Assembly (NCBI RefSeq): GCF_000526695.1
Contig: NZ_JAGO01000011.1
Span: forward strand, 310,001 to 374,000
Direction: 5' to 3'
Source of the DNA: Carnimonas nigrificans ATCC BAA-78
GTDB lineage: Bacteria > Pseudomonadota > Gammaproteobacteria > Pseudomonadales > Halomonadaceae
DNA: 64,000 nt
The notes beneath the pieces are model-generated. The model was not told the DNA's origin, did not search any database, and worked only from the letters and a program-made list of their open reading frames with translations. The stretch's first letter is position 1; the number at the start of each line of letters is the position of its first letter. A program made the position numbers and the translations under genes. Positions 1-10,469 of this stretch are shown piece after piece.

Positions 1-391
1 TGCGGTAGGCGGGGGGCATGGGTAGATCGGAGGGTAGCAGCGACTGCGCCTGATTGATCGCCGCCTGCACGTCCTGTTCAGCCACACCTATATCGGTATC
101 GAGCGAAAAGCGCAGGGTAATGATCGAGGCACCGCCGGTGCTGTTGGACTTCATGTCCTGTAGCCCCGAGATTTCTCCCAGTTCGTTCTCCAGCGGTGCT
201 GTTACGTTGGACTGCATGACCTGCGGGCCAGCACCCGGATAAAGCGTCTGCACCTGAATGGTCGGGAATTCGACTTCCGGCAGCGAAGCGACCGGCAGCA
301 TGCGATAGCCCAGTACGCCAGCGATCATGATCGCCAGCATCACCAGCGATGTGGCGACAGGTCTGAGAATAAACGGCCGCGATGGATTCAT
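1..391 (-). CDS. mdtB: RND multidrug efflux permease, MdtB-like (N-terminal part, runs off the window)
   Basis: Only the first 130 or so codons are present; the gene continues beyond position 1. The protein starts [16 protein letters not shown], then has one transmembrane helix and the sequence [14 protein letters not shown]. This is very close to the start of MdtB/MdtC-type inner-membrane proton-driven drug transporters of the AcrB family. Its ATG overlaps the stop of the adaptor gene mdtA by four bases (ATGA), so the two are translationally coupled in one operon. In the family, the permease works with the periplasmic adaptor and an outer-membrane channel of TolC type; no tolC gene is in the window. 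I use mdtB because the N-terminus matches MdtB better than AcrB; mdtC would be an alternative. Confidence 0.88.
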   Translation of the reverse strand, partial: MNPSRPFILRPVATSLVMLAIMIAGVLGYRMLPVASLPEVEFPTIQVQTLYPGAGPQVMQSNVTAPLENELGEISGLQDMKSNSTGGASIITLRFSLDTDIGVAEQDVQAAINQAQSLLPSDLPMPPAYR

Positions 392-1581
392 GAGGCGTCG
401 CTATCGGTTGCCTGAGTATCCGGCGTCATCTGCTGATCGCCGGGCAAGCTATGGCTCACTACATTCACGGTAGCGCCGTCGCGCAGACGGTCAACGCCAT
501 CAACGACAACCTGTTCTCCCTCCTTGAGACCGCTGGCAATGGCAACCCGCTCGGCGCTGGTGGCCTGCTCGACAATCTTGCGTCGCTGTACCTTGTTATC
601 CTCGCCGACCACATAGACGAAGGAGCCGTCCTGTGCGCTTTGTACCGCTGTCTCAGGCACTACAACGGCATTGGGAAGGCGCGTCAGCTCTACCTGTACA
701 TTGACAAACTGACCGGGGTAGAGTGCTGTATTGGCGTTCTCGAAGTGGGCGCGCATGCGCAGCGTATTGGTATCGCTGTCAATCTGGCTGTCGATGCTTT
801 GCAAGTGCCCCTGGGCGAGCTGCTGTTTTTCACCGCTTTCAAACACATTGACCACCACACCCTGTTTCAGACGTGTGGCGATCTTCTGGCGATAGCTGGT
901 GGGCAGCGAGAACACCACCGAGATAGGGTCGAGCTGGGTAATGGTCATCAGCGGTGAGCTGCTGCCCGATGAAACCAGGTTACCGGGATCAATATTGCGC
1001 ACCCCGACGACACCATCCACCGGAGACGTGATCGCGGTATAGCTGAGATTGGCGCGGGCATTTCTGACCGCCGCCTGCTGAGCATCAACGGTGCCCTGAT
1101 ACTGGTTCACCTGATCGCGCTGATCATCAAATGTCTGCCGAGAAATGGCTCCGCGGGAATAAAGCTGACGGTTGCGCTCAAGGTTCTGGCGTGCGTTGTT
1201 CAACTGCGCCTGAGCCTGCGCCAGCTCCCCCTGCGACTGTTGCAGCGAGGCATTGGAGGTGCGGTCATCAATGCGGGCAATCAGATCGCCGCGCCGCACA
1301 TAATCGCCTTCATTCACATTGATCGACTCAAGCGTACCTTCTACCTGCGGCACCACATTGACGGTGGCCAGCGAAGTCACGGTGCCCAGGGCCGATACAT
1401 AGACCGGAAAATCCTCTTGCGTAGCTGCCATGGCCGAAACGGCATCACCGCTCTGGTGGGTGCTGTCGGCAGTTGAGCTGCTATCGTCACGATGAGTGAA
1501 CCACGCAACGCCAATCACGATTAGCACTGCAATGACCAGCACCAGCCATAGCCGTTTTTTTCTCGTCACACTGTTGCTCAT
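388..1581 (-). CDS. mdtA: RND efflux periplasmic adaptor subunit, MdtA-like
   Basis: 397 residues. A short positive N-terminus (KKR) is followed by one hydrophobic anchor at about 10-26. Then come a biotinyl/lipoyl-like half ([22 protein letters not shown] region), a glutamine-rich coiled-coil hairpin at about 113-180, the second lipoyl half ([18 protein letters not shown]) and beta-barrel domains. This order is diagnostic of membrane-fusion proteins that link the RND pump to an outer-membrane channel. The length fits MdtA (about 400). It is first in the operon, with the permease overlapping its 3' end. The C-terminal tail after about 370 is Gln/Asp/Ser-rich and probably disordered. Substrates cannot be read from sequence; MdtABC homologues export bile salts and novobiocin. 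Confidence 0.9.
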   Translation of the reverse strand: MSNSVTRKKRLWLVLVIAVLIVIGVAWFTHRDDSSSTADSTHQSGDAVSAMAATQEDFPVYVSALGTVTSLATVNVVPQVEGTLESINVNEGDYVRRGDLIARIDDRTSNASLQQSQGELAQAQAQLNNARQNLERNRQLYSRGAISRQTFDDQRDQVNQYQGTVDAQQAAVRNARANLSYTAITSPVDGVVGVRNIDPGNLVSSGSSSPLMTITQLDPISVVFSLPTSYRQKIATRLKQGVVVNVFESGEKQQLAQGHLQSIDSQIDSDTNTLRMRAHFENANTALYPGQFVNVQVELTRLPNAVVVPETAVQSAQDGSFVYVVGEDNKVQRRKIVEQATSAERVAIASGLKEGEQVVVDGVDRLRDGATVNVVSHSLPGDQQMTPDTQATDSDAS

Positions 1582-1908
1582 AGGGGAGTGAACTCATTTC
1601 ATGCCAGAAAGGCAGCTAGTGAATGCGAGGGGAATCATGGTTTAACTGCTGACCGTTTACTATGACCGTGCCAGACCTGTCCGGTTTCCAAAAGCGCCTC
1701 AAAATTAAGAATTTAGGCAATTCAGGCGGACGCTGCCCAATTATCATCTAAAACTTAAGGTTATAGCGTATCACTTGGGAAGGGAATCATCAGCGCGCGG
1801 GAGAAAAATGTGCGCCGTGACAAGAGCAACAGCGTCGTCTCGTGTGCAAAAATATCGCGCTCCAAAGAGGAGCGCGATATCGGGGACAACCGGCTAGCCT
1901 GCACGGTC
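1582..1908. other. Intergenic region between mdtA and betA
   Basis: No coding sequence is convincing here. The right part holds the betA terminator hairpin (1852-1880). The left part, moderately AT-rich around 1690-1760, must carry the mdtAB promoter reading leftwards. I could not pick a clear -35/-10 pair. Confidence 0.5.
1847..1880 (-). terminator. Intrinsic terminator of betIBA
   Basis: A perfect 12-bp stem, ATATCGCGCTCC (1852-1863) with GGAGCGCGATAT (1869-1880), encloses a 5-nt loop. Read on the minus strand the hairpin is followed by five T residues (complement of the A run at 1848-1852). It lies about 30 bp past the betA stop codon. Confidence 0.85.
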
Positions 1909-3630
1909 TTAGTAGGCGGAAGTGAGTTTTCTGCCAGGAATGGGGCCAAGATCGCTGGCGGCTTCACCCTGAGTCTCCGCCTTGAAGTAGTCGGCGGTGC
2001 TCCTGGCGAGGGGCTCATGGCCACGAATGCGGTCAGCGATCTTCTCGGCCATCATGATGGTGGTAGCGTTGAGGTTGCCGGTCACAATCAGCGGCATCAG
2101 CGAGGCATCCACCACGCGTAGACCTTCAATGCCGTGTACGCGCCCCTCTCCATCGACCACCGCCATGTCGTCGTTGCCCATGCGGCATGAGCCACAGGGG
2201 TGATAGGCCGTTTCAGCATGACTTCTGACAAACTCATCCAGCTCGGCATCGCTCTGTGCGCTGGCACCTGGTGCAATTTCAGGGCCACGGAACCTGTCAA
2301 ACGCTGGCTGATTGATGATGTCGCGGGCCTGACGAATGCAGTCGCGGAATTCAACCCAGTCCTGTGGGTCGCTCATGTAGTTGAACAGAATGCTGGGTGC
2401 GTCCTCAGGATTGCGCGAAGTCAGCTTGATGCGGCCTCGGCTGCGCGAACGCATGGAGCCAACATGTACCTGGAAACCGTGGGTTTCAGCGGCACTCTTG
2501 CCGTTGTAGCTGATCGCCAGCGGCAGGAAGTGGTACTGCACGTTGGGCCATGGCTCTGCTTCATTGGTACGCGTGAAGGCGCCCGCTTCGAAGTGGTTGC
2601 TTGCACCAAGACCGGTGCCCTTGAGCATCCACTCCATACCGATTTTGGGCTGATTCTGGAGTTTCAGCGCAGGGTAGAGAGATACCGGCTCCTTGCACTC
2701 GTACTGGATATACATTTCCAGATGATCCTGCAAATTCTTGCCTACTCCCGGCAGTTCATGCACGACATCAATGCCCAGCTCGGCAAGCCACGCTGGATCG
2801 CCCACCCCTGAACGTTGCAGCAAGGCTGGAGAGGCGATGGCACCACTGCATACCAGCACTTCACGACGCGCTTGTACCTGCTGGCGCGTGCCGTTGCGCA
2901 GATACTCAACGCCGCTCGCCCGCTTGCCTTCGAACAGTACGCGGTCGGTAGTGGCGTGGGTTTCGATGGTGATATTGGCACGCTGTTTGGCCGTGTCGAG
3001 ATAGCCACGGCTGGTCGCCGCACGGCGCCCTTGCGGGGTGACGGTGCGATCCATGGGGCCGAAACCTTCCTGCCGATAACCGTTAAGATCGTCGGTTTCC
3101 GCAAAGCCTGCCTGCTTGCCCGCTTCTACAAAGGCGCGGTTGAGCGGGTTGTCGTTGACGTTGGACGTGGCGACTGACACCGGGCCATCGCCGCCGTGGT
3201 AATCATTGGCACCTATATCGCGGCTTTCAGCCTTGCGGTAGTAGGGCAGGCAATCGGCATAGCTCCAGTCCTCAAGGCCAGGCTGCTGCGCCCAGTTATC
3301 AAGGTCCATGGCGTTGCCGCGGATGTAGCACATACCGTTTATCAGGGACGAACCGCCCAGCCCCTTGCCGCGTCCGCACTCCATGCGGCGATTGTTCATG
3401 TGCGGCTCAGGGTCGGTTTCAAAGGCCCAGTTGTAGCGTTTGCCTTGCAGCGGATACGCCAGCGCTGCGGGCATTTGGGTGCGGAAATCCAGGCGGTAGT
3501 CAGGGCCGCCTGCTTCCAGCAGTAATACGGTCACCGAAGGGTCTTCAGTCAGTCGAGTAGCGAGCACGTTGCCCGCAGAACCTGCGCCTACGATGATGTA
3601 ATCGAACTCTCGAATCTCGCGGTCAGCCAT
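1909..3630 (-). CDS. betA: Choline dehydrogenase BetA
   Basis: 573 residues, a GMC-family flavoprotein that oxidises choline to betaine aldehyde (and can take it further to glycine betaine) at the inner membrane. The FAD-binding GxGxxG motif is at 15-20 (VGAGSAG). The segment around [18 protein letters not shown] is almost identical to the E. coli enzyme, and the C-terminal [10 protein letters not shown] block holds the active-site His. The open frame extends 55 codons further upstream, but I chose the ATG at 3630 because it has an AGGAG site 8 bp upstream and matches the E. coli N-terminus. It is last in betI-betB-betA and ends at a strong terminator. No betT choline transporter is next to it. 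Confidence 0.96.
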   Translation of the reverse strand: MADREIREFDYIIVGAGSAGNVLATRLTEDPSVTVLLLEAGGPDYRLDFRTQMPAALAYPLQGKRYNWAFETDPEPHMNNRRMECGRGKGLGGSSLINGMCYIRGNAMDLDNWAQQPGLEDWSYADCLPYYRKAESRDIGANDYHGGDGPVSVATSNVNDNPLNRAFVEAGKQAGFAETDDLNGYRQEGFGPMDRTVTPQGRRAATSRGYLDTAKQRANITIETHATTDRVLFEGKRASGVEYLRNGTRQQVQARREVLVCSGAIASPALLQRSGVGDPAWLAELGIDVVHELPGVGKNLQDHLEMYIQYECKEPVSLYPALKLQNQPKIGMEWMLKGTGLGASNHFEAGAFTRTNEAEPWPNVQYHFLPLAISYNGKSAAETHGFQVHVGSMRSRSRGRIKLTSRNPEDAPSILFNYMSDPQDWVEFRDCIRQARDIINQPAFDRFRGPEIAPGASAQSDAELDEFVRSHAETAYHPCGSCRMGNDDMAVVDGEGRVHGIEGLRVVDASLMPLIVTGNLNATTIMMAEKIADRIRGHEPLARSTADYFKAETQGEAASDLGPIPGRKLTSAY

Positions 3631-3880
3631 CAGGTAACTCCTTGTCAAAGGTGCCGCCACCTTGTTAGGCACGGCATCAAGATCGTCGGGGCCGGCGCTG
3701 TTTGCGCCGGAAGATGGGAGGGCAGTGCCATGAAGAGTGCAGTGCCAGAACTTAAGCGTTGTGCCCGCGAGCGGAATGACAGCACCGCGCCACATTAGGT
3801 GTTGAGGCGCAGTTGAGGGCTTAAAAAAGCGCCGTGTTCAAACGACGCTTTCAGGCTGTCGTGGCTCGCGGGTCGCGTGC

Positions 3881-5350
3881 TTAGAACGCGGGGGGGAATT
3901 CACCCATTTCTATCAGGATGGACTTCGATTTGGTGAAGTGCTTGAGGGTTTCAGCGCCGTTTTCAAAGCCAACGCCGGACTGCTTGTAGCCACCTACTGG
4001 CATTTCAGCAGGGGATTCGCCCCAGGTGTTGACCCAGCAGATACCGGCCTCGATCTGGTGAATCACGCGGTGAGCGCGATTCAGGCTCTCGGTGAAGACG
4101 CCGCCCGCCAGACCGTAAGTGGTATTGTTGGCGCGCTGTACAACCTCTTCTTCACTCTCGAAGGAGAGAATCGACATGACCGGGCCAAAGATCTCTTCCT
4201 GCACGATACGCATCTCATCGCTGCAATCGGTATAGACCGTCGGCGCGACATAAGCGCCCTTGGCCAGTTCTCCGTTAATCATGCGCTCGCCGCCGGTCAG
4301 GAGTTTGGCACCATCCTGTTTGGCGATATCGAAGTACGACAGCACCTTGTCGAGATGCTCAAAGCTGACCAGCGGGCCATAGTTGGTTGCAGCGTCAAGC
4401 GGGTCGCCTGCCTTGAGTGCTTTGATACGCTCCAGCACTTTCTGCTCGAACTTCTCCTTGATGGCGCTTTCGACAAAGACGCGGGTGCCGTTGGTGCATA
4501 CCTGACCGGTCGAGAAGAAGTTTGCCACCATGGCACCTTCAACCGCGCGATCAAGATCAGCATCAGCAAACACGATCAGCGGTGACTTGCCGCCCAGCTC
4601 CATGGTGACTTCTTTCAGTGAGGAAGCCGCAGAAGCGGACATCACCTTTTTGCCGGTGCCGACTTCGCCAGTGAATGAAATCTTGTCGATGTGCGGATGA
4701 TCGGTCAGCGCGATGCCTACCTCGGCTGCGCCGTGTACCACGTTAAAAACACCGTTGGGCAGGCCCGCTTCAGTATAGATTTCGGCCAGCTTCATGGCGG
4801 TAAGCGGCGTGACTTCACTCGGTTTGAAGACCATCGCGTTGCCCGCGGCCAGCGCAGGTGCCGACTTCCACAGCGCGATCTGGATCGGGTAGTTCCAGGC
4901 ACCAATGGCACCGCATACGCCAATCGGTTCGCGACGGGTATAGAAGAATGCGTCGCTGCGCAGCGGCTGCTGAATACCTTCAAAGGAGAGCGATGCACCT
5001 GCCATGTATTCCAGAACATCGGCCCCTGTCACGATATCGACCGCGCTGGTTTCGCTGAGAGCCTTGCCGGTGTCGATGGATTCGAGTTTGGCCAGCTCGT
5101 CATTGCGCTCGCGCAGCAATGCCACGGCCCGGTTCAGAATACGTGCACGTTCGATGGCGGTTTTGGCGGCCCACTCCCGCTGGCCCTTGCGTGCTGCGGT
5201 GACGGCGCGATCAACGTCGGCGCTGGACGCTTCCTGCACCTGAGCGATGACCTCACCGGTGGCGGGGTTCACGGTGTCGAAGGTGCTGCCTGAGGTGGCG
5301 TCAACCAGTTTACCGTCGATGTATTGCTGAATAATCGGCAGAGTGCTCAT
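3881..5350 (-). CDS. betB: Betaine aldehyde dehydrogenase BetB
   Basis: 489 residues, against 490 in E. coli. It is an NAD(P)+-dependent aldehyde dehydrogenase that converts betaine aldehyde to the osmoprotectant glycine betaine in the cytoplasm. Visible motifs are the GAWNYP cofactor region (about 150-155), SFTGEVGTG, the general base E251 in MELGGKSP, and the catalytic C285 in [14 protein letters not shown] chose the ATG at 5350 over a longer frame because of the AGGAGACG site just upstream and the conserved start of the protein. About 55 bp separate it from betI upstream; betA follows 250 bp downstream, so the three probably share one transcript. Confidence 0.96.
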   Translation of the reverse strand: MSTLPIIQQYIDGKLVDATSGSTFDTVNPATGEVIAQVQEASSADVDRAVTAARKGQREWAAKTAIERARILNRAVALLRERNDELAKLESIDTGKALSETSAVDIVTGADVLEYMAGASLSFEGIQQPLRSDAFFYTRREPIGVCGAIGAWNYPIQIALWKSAPALAAGNAMVFKPSEVTPLTAMKLAEIYTEAGLPNGVFNVVHGAAEVGIALTDHPHIDKISFTGEVGTGKKVMSASAASSLKEVTMELGGKSPLIVFADADLDRAVEGAMVANFFSTGQVCTNGTRVFVESAIKEKFEQKVLERIKALKAGDPLDAATNYGPLVSFEHLDKVLSYFDIAKQDGAKLLTGGERMINGELAKGAYVAPTVYTDCSDEMRIVQEEIFGPVMSILSFESEEEVVQRANNTTYGLAGGVFTESLNRAHRVIHQIEAGICWVNTWGESPAEMPVGGYKQSGVGFENGAETLKHFTKSKSILIEMGEFPPAF

Positions 5351-5404
5351 GAAACGTCTCCTGGTAGATGAAGAGTGCGGCGTCAATCGTTGAATGCGAA
5401 TTCG

Positions 5405-6016
5405 TTACTGTGCCAGCGCGTAATGGCCGTCACATGAATGAAGCTGTTCGTAGGCGAAGTGGCGCGCAATGCGGAGCGCAGCATCGATATCGAAGCGCTC
5501 CGGCATCAGTGCTCCGCGCAGCCACAGGCCGTCAATTAGAGCAGCCAGACCACGGGCCGCGTCGCGTGCCTTTTCAGGCGGCAAACACCGGCTGAACTGG
5601 TAGCACAAATTGGAAAAAAGGCGTCGATCATTGACGCTTTGCAGCCGTTTGAGCTGCGGGCGGTGCATGCTGGACACCCAGAATGCCAGCCAGGTTTTCA
5701 TGGCGGATTCGCTGACCTGGCTGCGATCGAAGTTGCCTTCAATAATGGCGTTGAGATGGCCTTCAACGTCATCGGGGGCGGTCATGCGGCGGCGTTCGGC
5801 GACCGCTGCGCTGAGCTGGCTCAACACTTCCCGCATAGTCGCTTCGATCAAGCCATCCTTGCCGCCAAAGTAGTGGCTGATGATGCCAGCCGATACCCCT
5901 GCACTTTTAGCGATGCGTGCAATGGTGGTGTCTTCCAGACCGAAGTGGTCGATGGTGACCAGGGTGGCGTCAATTAACTGACGGCGGCGAATCGGTTCCA
6001 TTCCTGTCTTTGGCAT
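5405..6016 (-). CDS. betI: TetR-family choline-responsive repressor BetI
   Basis: 203 residues. The TetR helix-turn-helix is at about 10-57 ([26 protein letters not shown]) and closely matches BetI of E. coli (starting [18 protein letters not shown]). The C-terminal ligand-binding domain keeps the KxWLAFWxSSMH and [12 protein letters not shown] blocks typical of BetI. BetI represses the bet operon and is relieved by choline. It is the first gene of the operon, with a BetI-type palindrome about 50 bp upstream. The last dozen residues ([10 protein letters not shown] region) extend past the usual BetI end. Confidence 0.95.
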   Translation of the reverse strand: MPKTGMEPIRRRQLIDATLVTIDHFGLEDTTIARIAKSAGVSAGIISHYFGGKDGLIEATMREVLSQLSAAVAERRRMTAPDDVEGHLNAIIEGNFDRSQVSESAMKTWLAFWVSSMHRPQLKRLQSVNDRRLFSNLCYQFSRCLPPEKARDAARGLAALIDGLWLRGALMPERFDIDAALRIARHFAYEQLHSCDGHYALAQ

Positions 6017-6060
6017 GAAGCACTCCCGATGGTGCGACTCAGATGGCAGGCAGTGTAGTT

Positions 6061-6087
6061 TATTTTTATTGAACGTTCAATCAATAA
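6061..6087. promoter_or_regulatory. Probable BetI operator
   Basis: The perfect palindrome TTGAACGTTCAA (6069-6080) lies in a longer AT-rich imperfect dyad, TTATTGAACGTTCAATCA and on to 6087. It resembles the known BetI target, which contains the same ACGTTCAAT core. It sits between betI and the divergent nhaA, about 45 bp before the betI start codon. Confidence 0.75.
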
Positions 6088-6255
6088 AGATGACGGAAGG
6101 AAAACGAGAGACTCCTTCGTCAAATGGCGCACGTTGGGACAGGTAGCGCAACGGGGGAAGTAAGTGCCGCTTTTTTTCGCTACCATGATGGTTTGTTTAT
6201 AAACCAGTGGGACGCCGTGGTGGCGCCCGCGCCATAAGTAAAGGATGACTTGCTA

Positions 6256-7407
6256 ATGCGCGTATTGACGGCACTCAAGGAGAGTGAAAGCGCCCCCGGC
6301 GTCATATTGATGGTAGCAGCCCTAGCAGCACTGATCGTCGCCAACTCATCACTGGGTGAAGGCTATCATTCACTGCTGGAATTCCATGCGGCAGGACTTT
6401 CCATCGAAGAGTGGATCAACGATGGGTTGATGGCGCTGTTTTTCCTGACCGTGGGGCTGGAGGTAAAGCGTGAATTTGCCGTCGGTCAGCTCAATAGCTG
6501 GTCGCTTAGGGTACTGCCAGGATTGGCGGCTGCCGGTGGGGTGATCGTGCCCGCCTTGATCTATGTGGCGTTCAATGCCCGCTCCGCTGAAGGGCTGCAT
6601 GGTTGGGCCATTCCTACGGCGACTGATATTGCCTTTGCGCTGGGGGTACTGGCGCTGGCAGGGCCGCGCGTGCCTCTATCGCTCAAGGTGTTGCTGACCG
6701 CTATCGCTGTGATCGACGATCTGATTGCGGTGGTGATTATCGCCTTCTTTTATACGGCCCACATCGAAATGCTCTACCTGGGGCTGGCGGGGTTGGTAAC
6801 GCTGGTACTGATTCTGCTCAACGCGCTGGGTGTGGTGAAGCTCACTCCTTATCTGCTGCTGGGCGTGGTGCTGTGGTGGCTGGTGCTCAAGTCCGGTGTG
6901 CATGCGACGCTGGCCGGGGTGGTGCTGGCACTGACCATTCCGCTGCAGGGCAAAAAGGTCAGTCAACAGGAATCTCCCCTTGAGAAGCTTGAACACGGAC
7001 TGGGGCCATGGGTCGGGTTTCTCGTTATTCCCGTGTTTGGCTTCGCCAATGCAGGAGTATCGTTAGCCGGACTTGATGGCGCCATGCTGACACAACCGGT
7101 GGTACTGGGGGTGGCGGTGGCACTGTTTGTGGGCAAGCAGCTGGGCATCTTTGTGACCATTCGGGCCTGCGCGCTGTTTGGTATCGCGCCACGACCCGAG
7201 GGGGCCAACTGGTTGCAGGTATACGCATTGGCAGTGCTGTGTGGTATCGGCTTCACCATGAGCCTGTTTGTTAACCTTCTGGCCTTTGAACATCCTGAAC
7301 TACAGGAGCATGCGCGTTTGGGCGTCTTTATCGGCTCATTGCTCTCGGGGCTGCTCGGCTGGGGACTATTGCGCTTTTTCAGTCGCGCTTCGGCAACAGA
7401 TAGCTAA
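6256..7407 (+). CDS. nhaA: Na+/H+ antiporter NhaA
   Basis: 383 residues with about 12 membrane helices, similar to E. coli NhaA throughout. The ion-binding Asp pair is in AVIDDL (D154, D155), and the unwound helix signature [14 protein letters not shown] begins at T121. The C-terminal [12 protein letters not shown] block is present. It exports Na+ in exchange for protons and helps in salt and alkaline stress. I chose ATG 6256, 8 bp after AAGGATGA, over an in-frame TTG six bases earlier that would be too close to this ribosome site. It is divergent from betI across the operator region, a sensible pairing of two salt-response functions. Confidence 0.96.
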   Translation: MRVLTALKESESAPGVILMVAALAALIVANSSLGEGYHSLLEFHAAGLSIEEWINDGLMALFFLTVGLEVKREFAVGQLNSWSLRVLPGLAAAGGVIVPALIYVAFNARSAEGLHGWAIPTATDIAFALGVLALAGPRVPLSLKVLLTAIAVIDDLIAVVIIAFFYTAHIEMLYLGLAGLVTLVLILLNALGVVKLTPYLLLGVVLWWLVLKSGVHATLAGVVLALTIPLQGKKVSQQESPLEKLEHGLGPWVGFLVIPVFGFANAGVSLAGLDGAMLTQPVVLGVAVALFVGKQLGIFVTIRACALFGIAPRPEGANWLQVYALAVLCGIGFTMSLFVNLLAFEHPELQEHARLGVFIGSLLSGLLGWGLLRFFSRASATDS

Positions 7408-7413
7408 ACGTAT

Positions 7414-7450
7414 CAGGAAGGGGGATCTGCAGGCTGTGTGCCCCTTCCTG
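7414..7450 (+). terminator. Inverted repeat after nhaA
   Basis: CAGGAAGGGG (7414-7423) pairs with CCCCTTCCTG (7441-7450) around a 17-nt loop, directly after the nhaA stop. There is no T run, so it may stabilise the 3' end or act with Rho rather than terminate by itself. Confidence 0.45.
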
Positions 7451-7610
7451 CCGTGCTGCTGGTTTCTGTTTGTCTTCTATAAATTCTGGTTATCGAGTCA
7501 GTCGTGGGAGGGATAGAGCCGGTTTATTCTATTTTGCCGCTCAACGACTGGCTGCGCATAACACCGCACCGCTGAGAAGTTGCAGAGGCGGAGCGGTATC
7601 AAGGAAGTCG

Positions 7611-7662
7611 GGCGAGGGAGGCACGTAGAAGAAGGCATGTGCTCGCTCTCGCCTTTTCTCTT
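7611..7662 (+). terminator. Possible terminator between nhaA and the convergent MFS gene
   Basis: An imperfect hairpin has GGCGAG (7611-7616) paired with CTCGCC (7648-7653) and further pairing inside it. On the plus strand it is followed by TTTTCTCTT. It lies just before the stop of the convergent MFS gene. Confidence 0.4.
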
Positions 7663-7665
7663 GCC

Positions 7666-8943
7666 CTAGCGCACTCCCCTCATGCAGAAAATCGGCACCA
7701 GACTGGCCAGTACCACGACAATGGCGGCACTAAACAGGGCATTGAAGTTGTTGCCGGCACCGCCGATATCCAAAAACCATGGCGCTATGATGGGTGACAC
7801 CACTTGCGGTGCCATGACCGCCATATTGAAAATCCCCATGTTCTTCCCCGCGCTCGTTTCATGGTCAGGCAGCACGTCGATCACCATTGCCTGATCTACC
7901 GCGGCATAGATCGCTGAACCTAACGAGGTAGTGGTAACCGCCAGCAGAAAGCCCCAGTAGTTGTGGGTCAGAATCAGCATCAGCACGCCCACCGCGAAGA
8001 TCAGAATCGCCCCCATCACAAACGGTTTGCGCCGGTCCATGCGGTCGGATAGCCAGCCGGTCAGCGACGATGCCATCACCACGCAGGCACCGGTGACCGC
8101 CGTTGAGATAAAAATGCCGCGCGCTACCTCGACTGCGTTAAACCCTAGCCGGTCGGTCAGAAAATAGACCTGATAAGCCCCCACCATGGAGCTGCCGAAA
8201 AACAGCAAGAAGGTGTTCAGCCATGCCAGAGAGAAGGCGGAGTGCGAGAAGGGATGGCGCCGAAACCTGAGAATGGCCGACTTCATATCCAGTAGCGGAT
8301 GCTCTTGAGGCGGGAGGGCATCCGGCAGAGGTTCCTTGAAGAAGCACACAAATACCAGCGCGCACGCCAGCCCAATCAACGCGGGAATCAGGAACATGCT
8401 CACCTGCGCAGTGCCGACCACGTTGATGACGACCACTCCCGCCATAATGGCAAGGGTGGTGGACATGCTGTGTAGCGCCGAGACAAAACCGCGCTGCTGT
8501 TTGGGCACCTGATCGGGAATAACGGCCACCAGCGATGCGAGTGCGGCGTTAATGGCAGTTTGCGCCAGACACCAGAAGAGAATCAGCGAGAGCAGCGAGG
8601 TGGCAACGCCCAGTCCCCAGAGCGCCAGTGTCGCCATGCACATGCCGCCAAGTATCCAGGGGCGGCGACGCCCCCATCGGGTGCGGGTCAGATCCGACAG
8701 ATAGCCGCACACCGGGTTGGCAATCATCGCTCCCAGAGAACCTATCCCGAGGATAATGCCCAGATAGGCCGCTTTATGGTCAGGAAACAGATCCGCGACC
8801 CGAATCGCCATGGTGATGCTGACCGGCGTCATCACGGCGAGAAAAATGCCGATATCCGCTAGCCAATACAGCAGAATAAACAGACGGGAAACACGAGCAA
8901 CGGAAGTAGGTGGAAGGGCATGTGCTGCGCTGGATTCAACCAT
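7666..8943 (-). CDS. Major facilitator superfamily transporter (GPH/SLC45-like)
   Basis: 425 residues with about 12 hydrophobic helices and no signal peptide. The loop after helix 2-3 reads YLSDLTRTRWGRRRPWI, the D-x-T-x-T/x-x-W-GRRRP signature seen in glycoside-pentoside-hexuronide and SLC45-type sugar symporters. The matching repeat in the second half is GWLSDRMDRRKPFV. The substrate cannot be told from the sequence; a sugar or glycoside with proton is the family expectation. A 44-codon frame precedes it and overlaps its ribosome-binding site. It lies downstream of, and on the same strand as, hpxO, but 370 bp away, so a role with urate genes is uncertain. Confidence 0.8.
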   Translation of the reverse strand: MVESSAAHALPPTSVARVSRLFILLYWLADIGIFLAVMTPVSITMAIRVADLFPDHKAAYLGIILGIGSLGAMIANPVCGYLSDLTRTRWGRRRPWILGGMCMATLALWGLGVATSLLSLILFWCLAQTAINAALASLVAVIPDQVPKQQRGFVSALHSMSTTLAIMAGVVVINVVGTAQVSMFLIPALIGLACALVFVCFFKEPLPDALPPQEHPLLDMKSAILRFRRHPFSHSAFSLAWLNTFLLFFGSSMVGAYQVYFLTDRLGFNAVEVARGIFISTAVTGACVVMASSLTGWLSDRMDRRKPFVMGAILIFAVGVLMLILTHNYWGFLLAVTTTSLGSAIYAAVDQAMVIDVLPDHETSAGKNMGIFNMAVMAPQVVSPIIAPWFLDIGGAGNNFNALFSAAIVVVLASLVPIFCMRGVR

Positions 8944-8944
8944 G

Positions 8945-9079
8945 TCAACTCCGATCCAGAGGACGGGTCGAGAGGTGCCGTGACGCCTTGAAGTACGCCA
9001 GCCCCATCTCGCAGTGAATCAACCGCACGGCTTTCTGAGCCACTTGCTGCGGTGTATTGTCACTGATACGAACTTTCAT
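8945..9079 (-). CDS. Possible small protein, 44 aa, directly upstream of the MFS gene
   Basis: An ATG at 9079 opens a 44-codon frame beginning MKVRISDNTPQQVAQKAV and ending PLDRS. Its stop is one base before the ATG of the transporter, and its last codons contain the GGAG that serves that ATG. This arrangement suggests translational coupling. There is a modest AGGCG ten or so bases before the start. Codon choice looks like its neighbours. I do not recognise the protein; the AQKAVRLIHCEMGLAYFKA stretch could form a helix. It may equally be a chance frame. Confidence 0.3.
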   Translation of the reverse strand: MKVRISDNTPQQVAQKAVRLIHCEMGLAYFKASRHLSTRPLDRS

Positions 9080-9314
9080 CTTGTGACGCCTGCATCTGCA
9101 TGACAAGCAATGACGGCGTATTCACCACTAAACGCTGATAGCCCATGAAGGGAGAGTGGGGCGACTGAGGATGAAAAACGGGCTGGCCTGGCTCCGTGCA
9201 TCATCAACATGAAGCCAGGGAATACAGCGCTCGCAGGCGGAAGGGGAACAATCAGCCGCCCGACGCTATGGCGTGGGGCGACGGGTTCGGAACATCGCGA
9301 GGCCGTGCAGCAGG
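9080..9314. other. Gene-free stretch between hpxO and the small ORF
   Basis: No RNA gene, coding region or clear terminator seen. It presumably contains the 3' end of the hpxO transcript and a promoter for the MFS gene. Confidence 0.4.
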
Positions 9315-10469
9315 TTACCCCAATGGGCCACCCTGAATGGTGCTATAGAGGCCGCTGATAATATGTTCGCCGCTCTCCTGCTGAAGCTCTTGATACCACG
9401 CCTGAGTGAGTGCCATATCCTTGCCATGAGTAATATCGCAGCGCTTGCGTGCCTTGAGCACCAGATCACGCACGCGCTCGCAGCGTTGCTGTTCGTAGTG
9501 TTGCAGCGCTGTTTCAATATCCGCGTGCTCTTGCAGGCAAGCGCCCAGCACTACGGCATCCTCCATGGCAGCACAGCCTCCTTGCCCGATATCAGGGGTG
9601 GTGCTGTGAGCGGCGTCGCCGAGCAGCGCGACCTTGCCCTGTACCAGCTTCTCGAATGGCTCTATGTCATGGATTTCGATGCGGTTGGTGGTTTGCGGGT
9701 CGAGCGCTGCAATCAAGCGCTGCACCGGCGCTGCCCAGCCGTCGAAGTAGCGGGTAAGGTCGTCACGTAATGTGCTGCGATCTTCTGCCAGACCAGCGGG
9801 AAGCGGCACATCAAAGAAGAAGTAGAAACGGCCATCGGCCACCGGCATCAGCGATACGCGCTTCCCTTCCCCGACGAAAGTGGTCCACTGCTCGGCTGGC
9901 GCAATCGCTTCATCAATCTCCACCAGACCGTTCCAGTTAACATAGCCCGCGTAGCGGCGTTCGGGAGTGAAACCGAGCACATGGGGGCGCAGCGCCGAAT
10001 GGCTGCCGTCAGCGGCGATCAGCATATCCCCCTGGGCCGAAGTGCCGTCGGTAAACCAGACGGTAACGCCGTTTTCATTCTGTTCCGCGCGGGTCACCCG
10101 TTTATCGAACTGCACGGCATCGCGCCCCCAGAAGTCGAGCATATCGCCTTGCAGAAAACTGCGTACCACCGGAGAAGGGCGCTCGCCGGCCTGCTCGATC
10201 AGCGGTGCCAGGCTGAACTGGGTCATGTCCTCTGCGCTGCGGTAATCCTTGTAGGCGAGAAAATTCATCGGGCCGCCATGGGTGTCGATAATCTTCCCCA
10301 TTCCCAGATGGCGCATGCACTTCACGCCGTTGGGCCAGATGGAAATGGCCGCGCCTACGGGCTTGATCTCCTTGACGGCTTCATACACTTCACACGCTAT
10401 GCCTGCGTTTTTCAGTGCTACCGCTGCACTCAAACCGCCGATACCCGCTCCAATGACCAATGCTTTCAT
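9315..10469 (-). CDS. hpxO: FAD-dependent urate hydroxylase HpxO
   Basis: 384 residues, very similar throughout to Klebsiella HpxO. It hydroxylates urate to 5-hydroxyisourate using NADH, FAD and O2, replacing the unrelated uricase. The dinucleotide motif GAGIGG is at 7-12, and the second FAD motif GDAAHSTTPDIGQGG begins at G284. R204, Y216 and D293, the active-site positions I recall for the Klebsiella enzyme, are all present. I chose ATG 10469 because of AGGAGAACCCC upstream and because the FAD fold must start there; the longer frame adds 32 unrelated residues. It is divergent from the permease/uraD/uraH operon that handles the next steps. Confidence 0.95.
   Translation of the reverse strand: MKALVIGAGIGGLSAAVALKNAGIACEVYEAVKEIKPVGAAISIWPNGVKCMRHLGMGKIIDTHGGPMNFLAYKDYRSAEDMTQFSLAPLIEQAGERPSPVVRSFLQGDMLDFWGRDAVQFDKRVTRAEQNENGVTVWFTDGTSAQGDMLIAADGSHSALRPHVLGFTPERRYAGYVNWNGLVEIDEAIAPAEQWTTFVGEGKRVSLMPVADGRFYFFFDVPLPAGLAEDRSTLRDDLTRYFDGWAAPVQRLIAALDPQTTNRIEIHDIEPFEKLVQGKVALLGDAAHSTTPDIGQGGCAAMEDAVVLGACLQEHADIETALQHYEQQRCERVRDLVLKARKRCDITHGKDMALTQAWYQELQQESGEHIISGLYSTIQGGPLG

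Noticed and set aside
2200-2811. A 203-codon plus-strand frame opposite betA
   Set aside because: It lies wholly inside betA on the other strand, has no ribosome site or family resemblance, and follows from the GC-rich codon pattern of betA.
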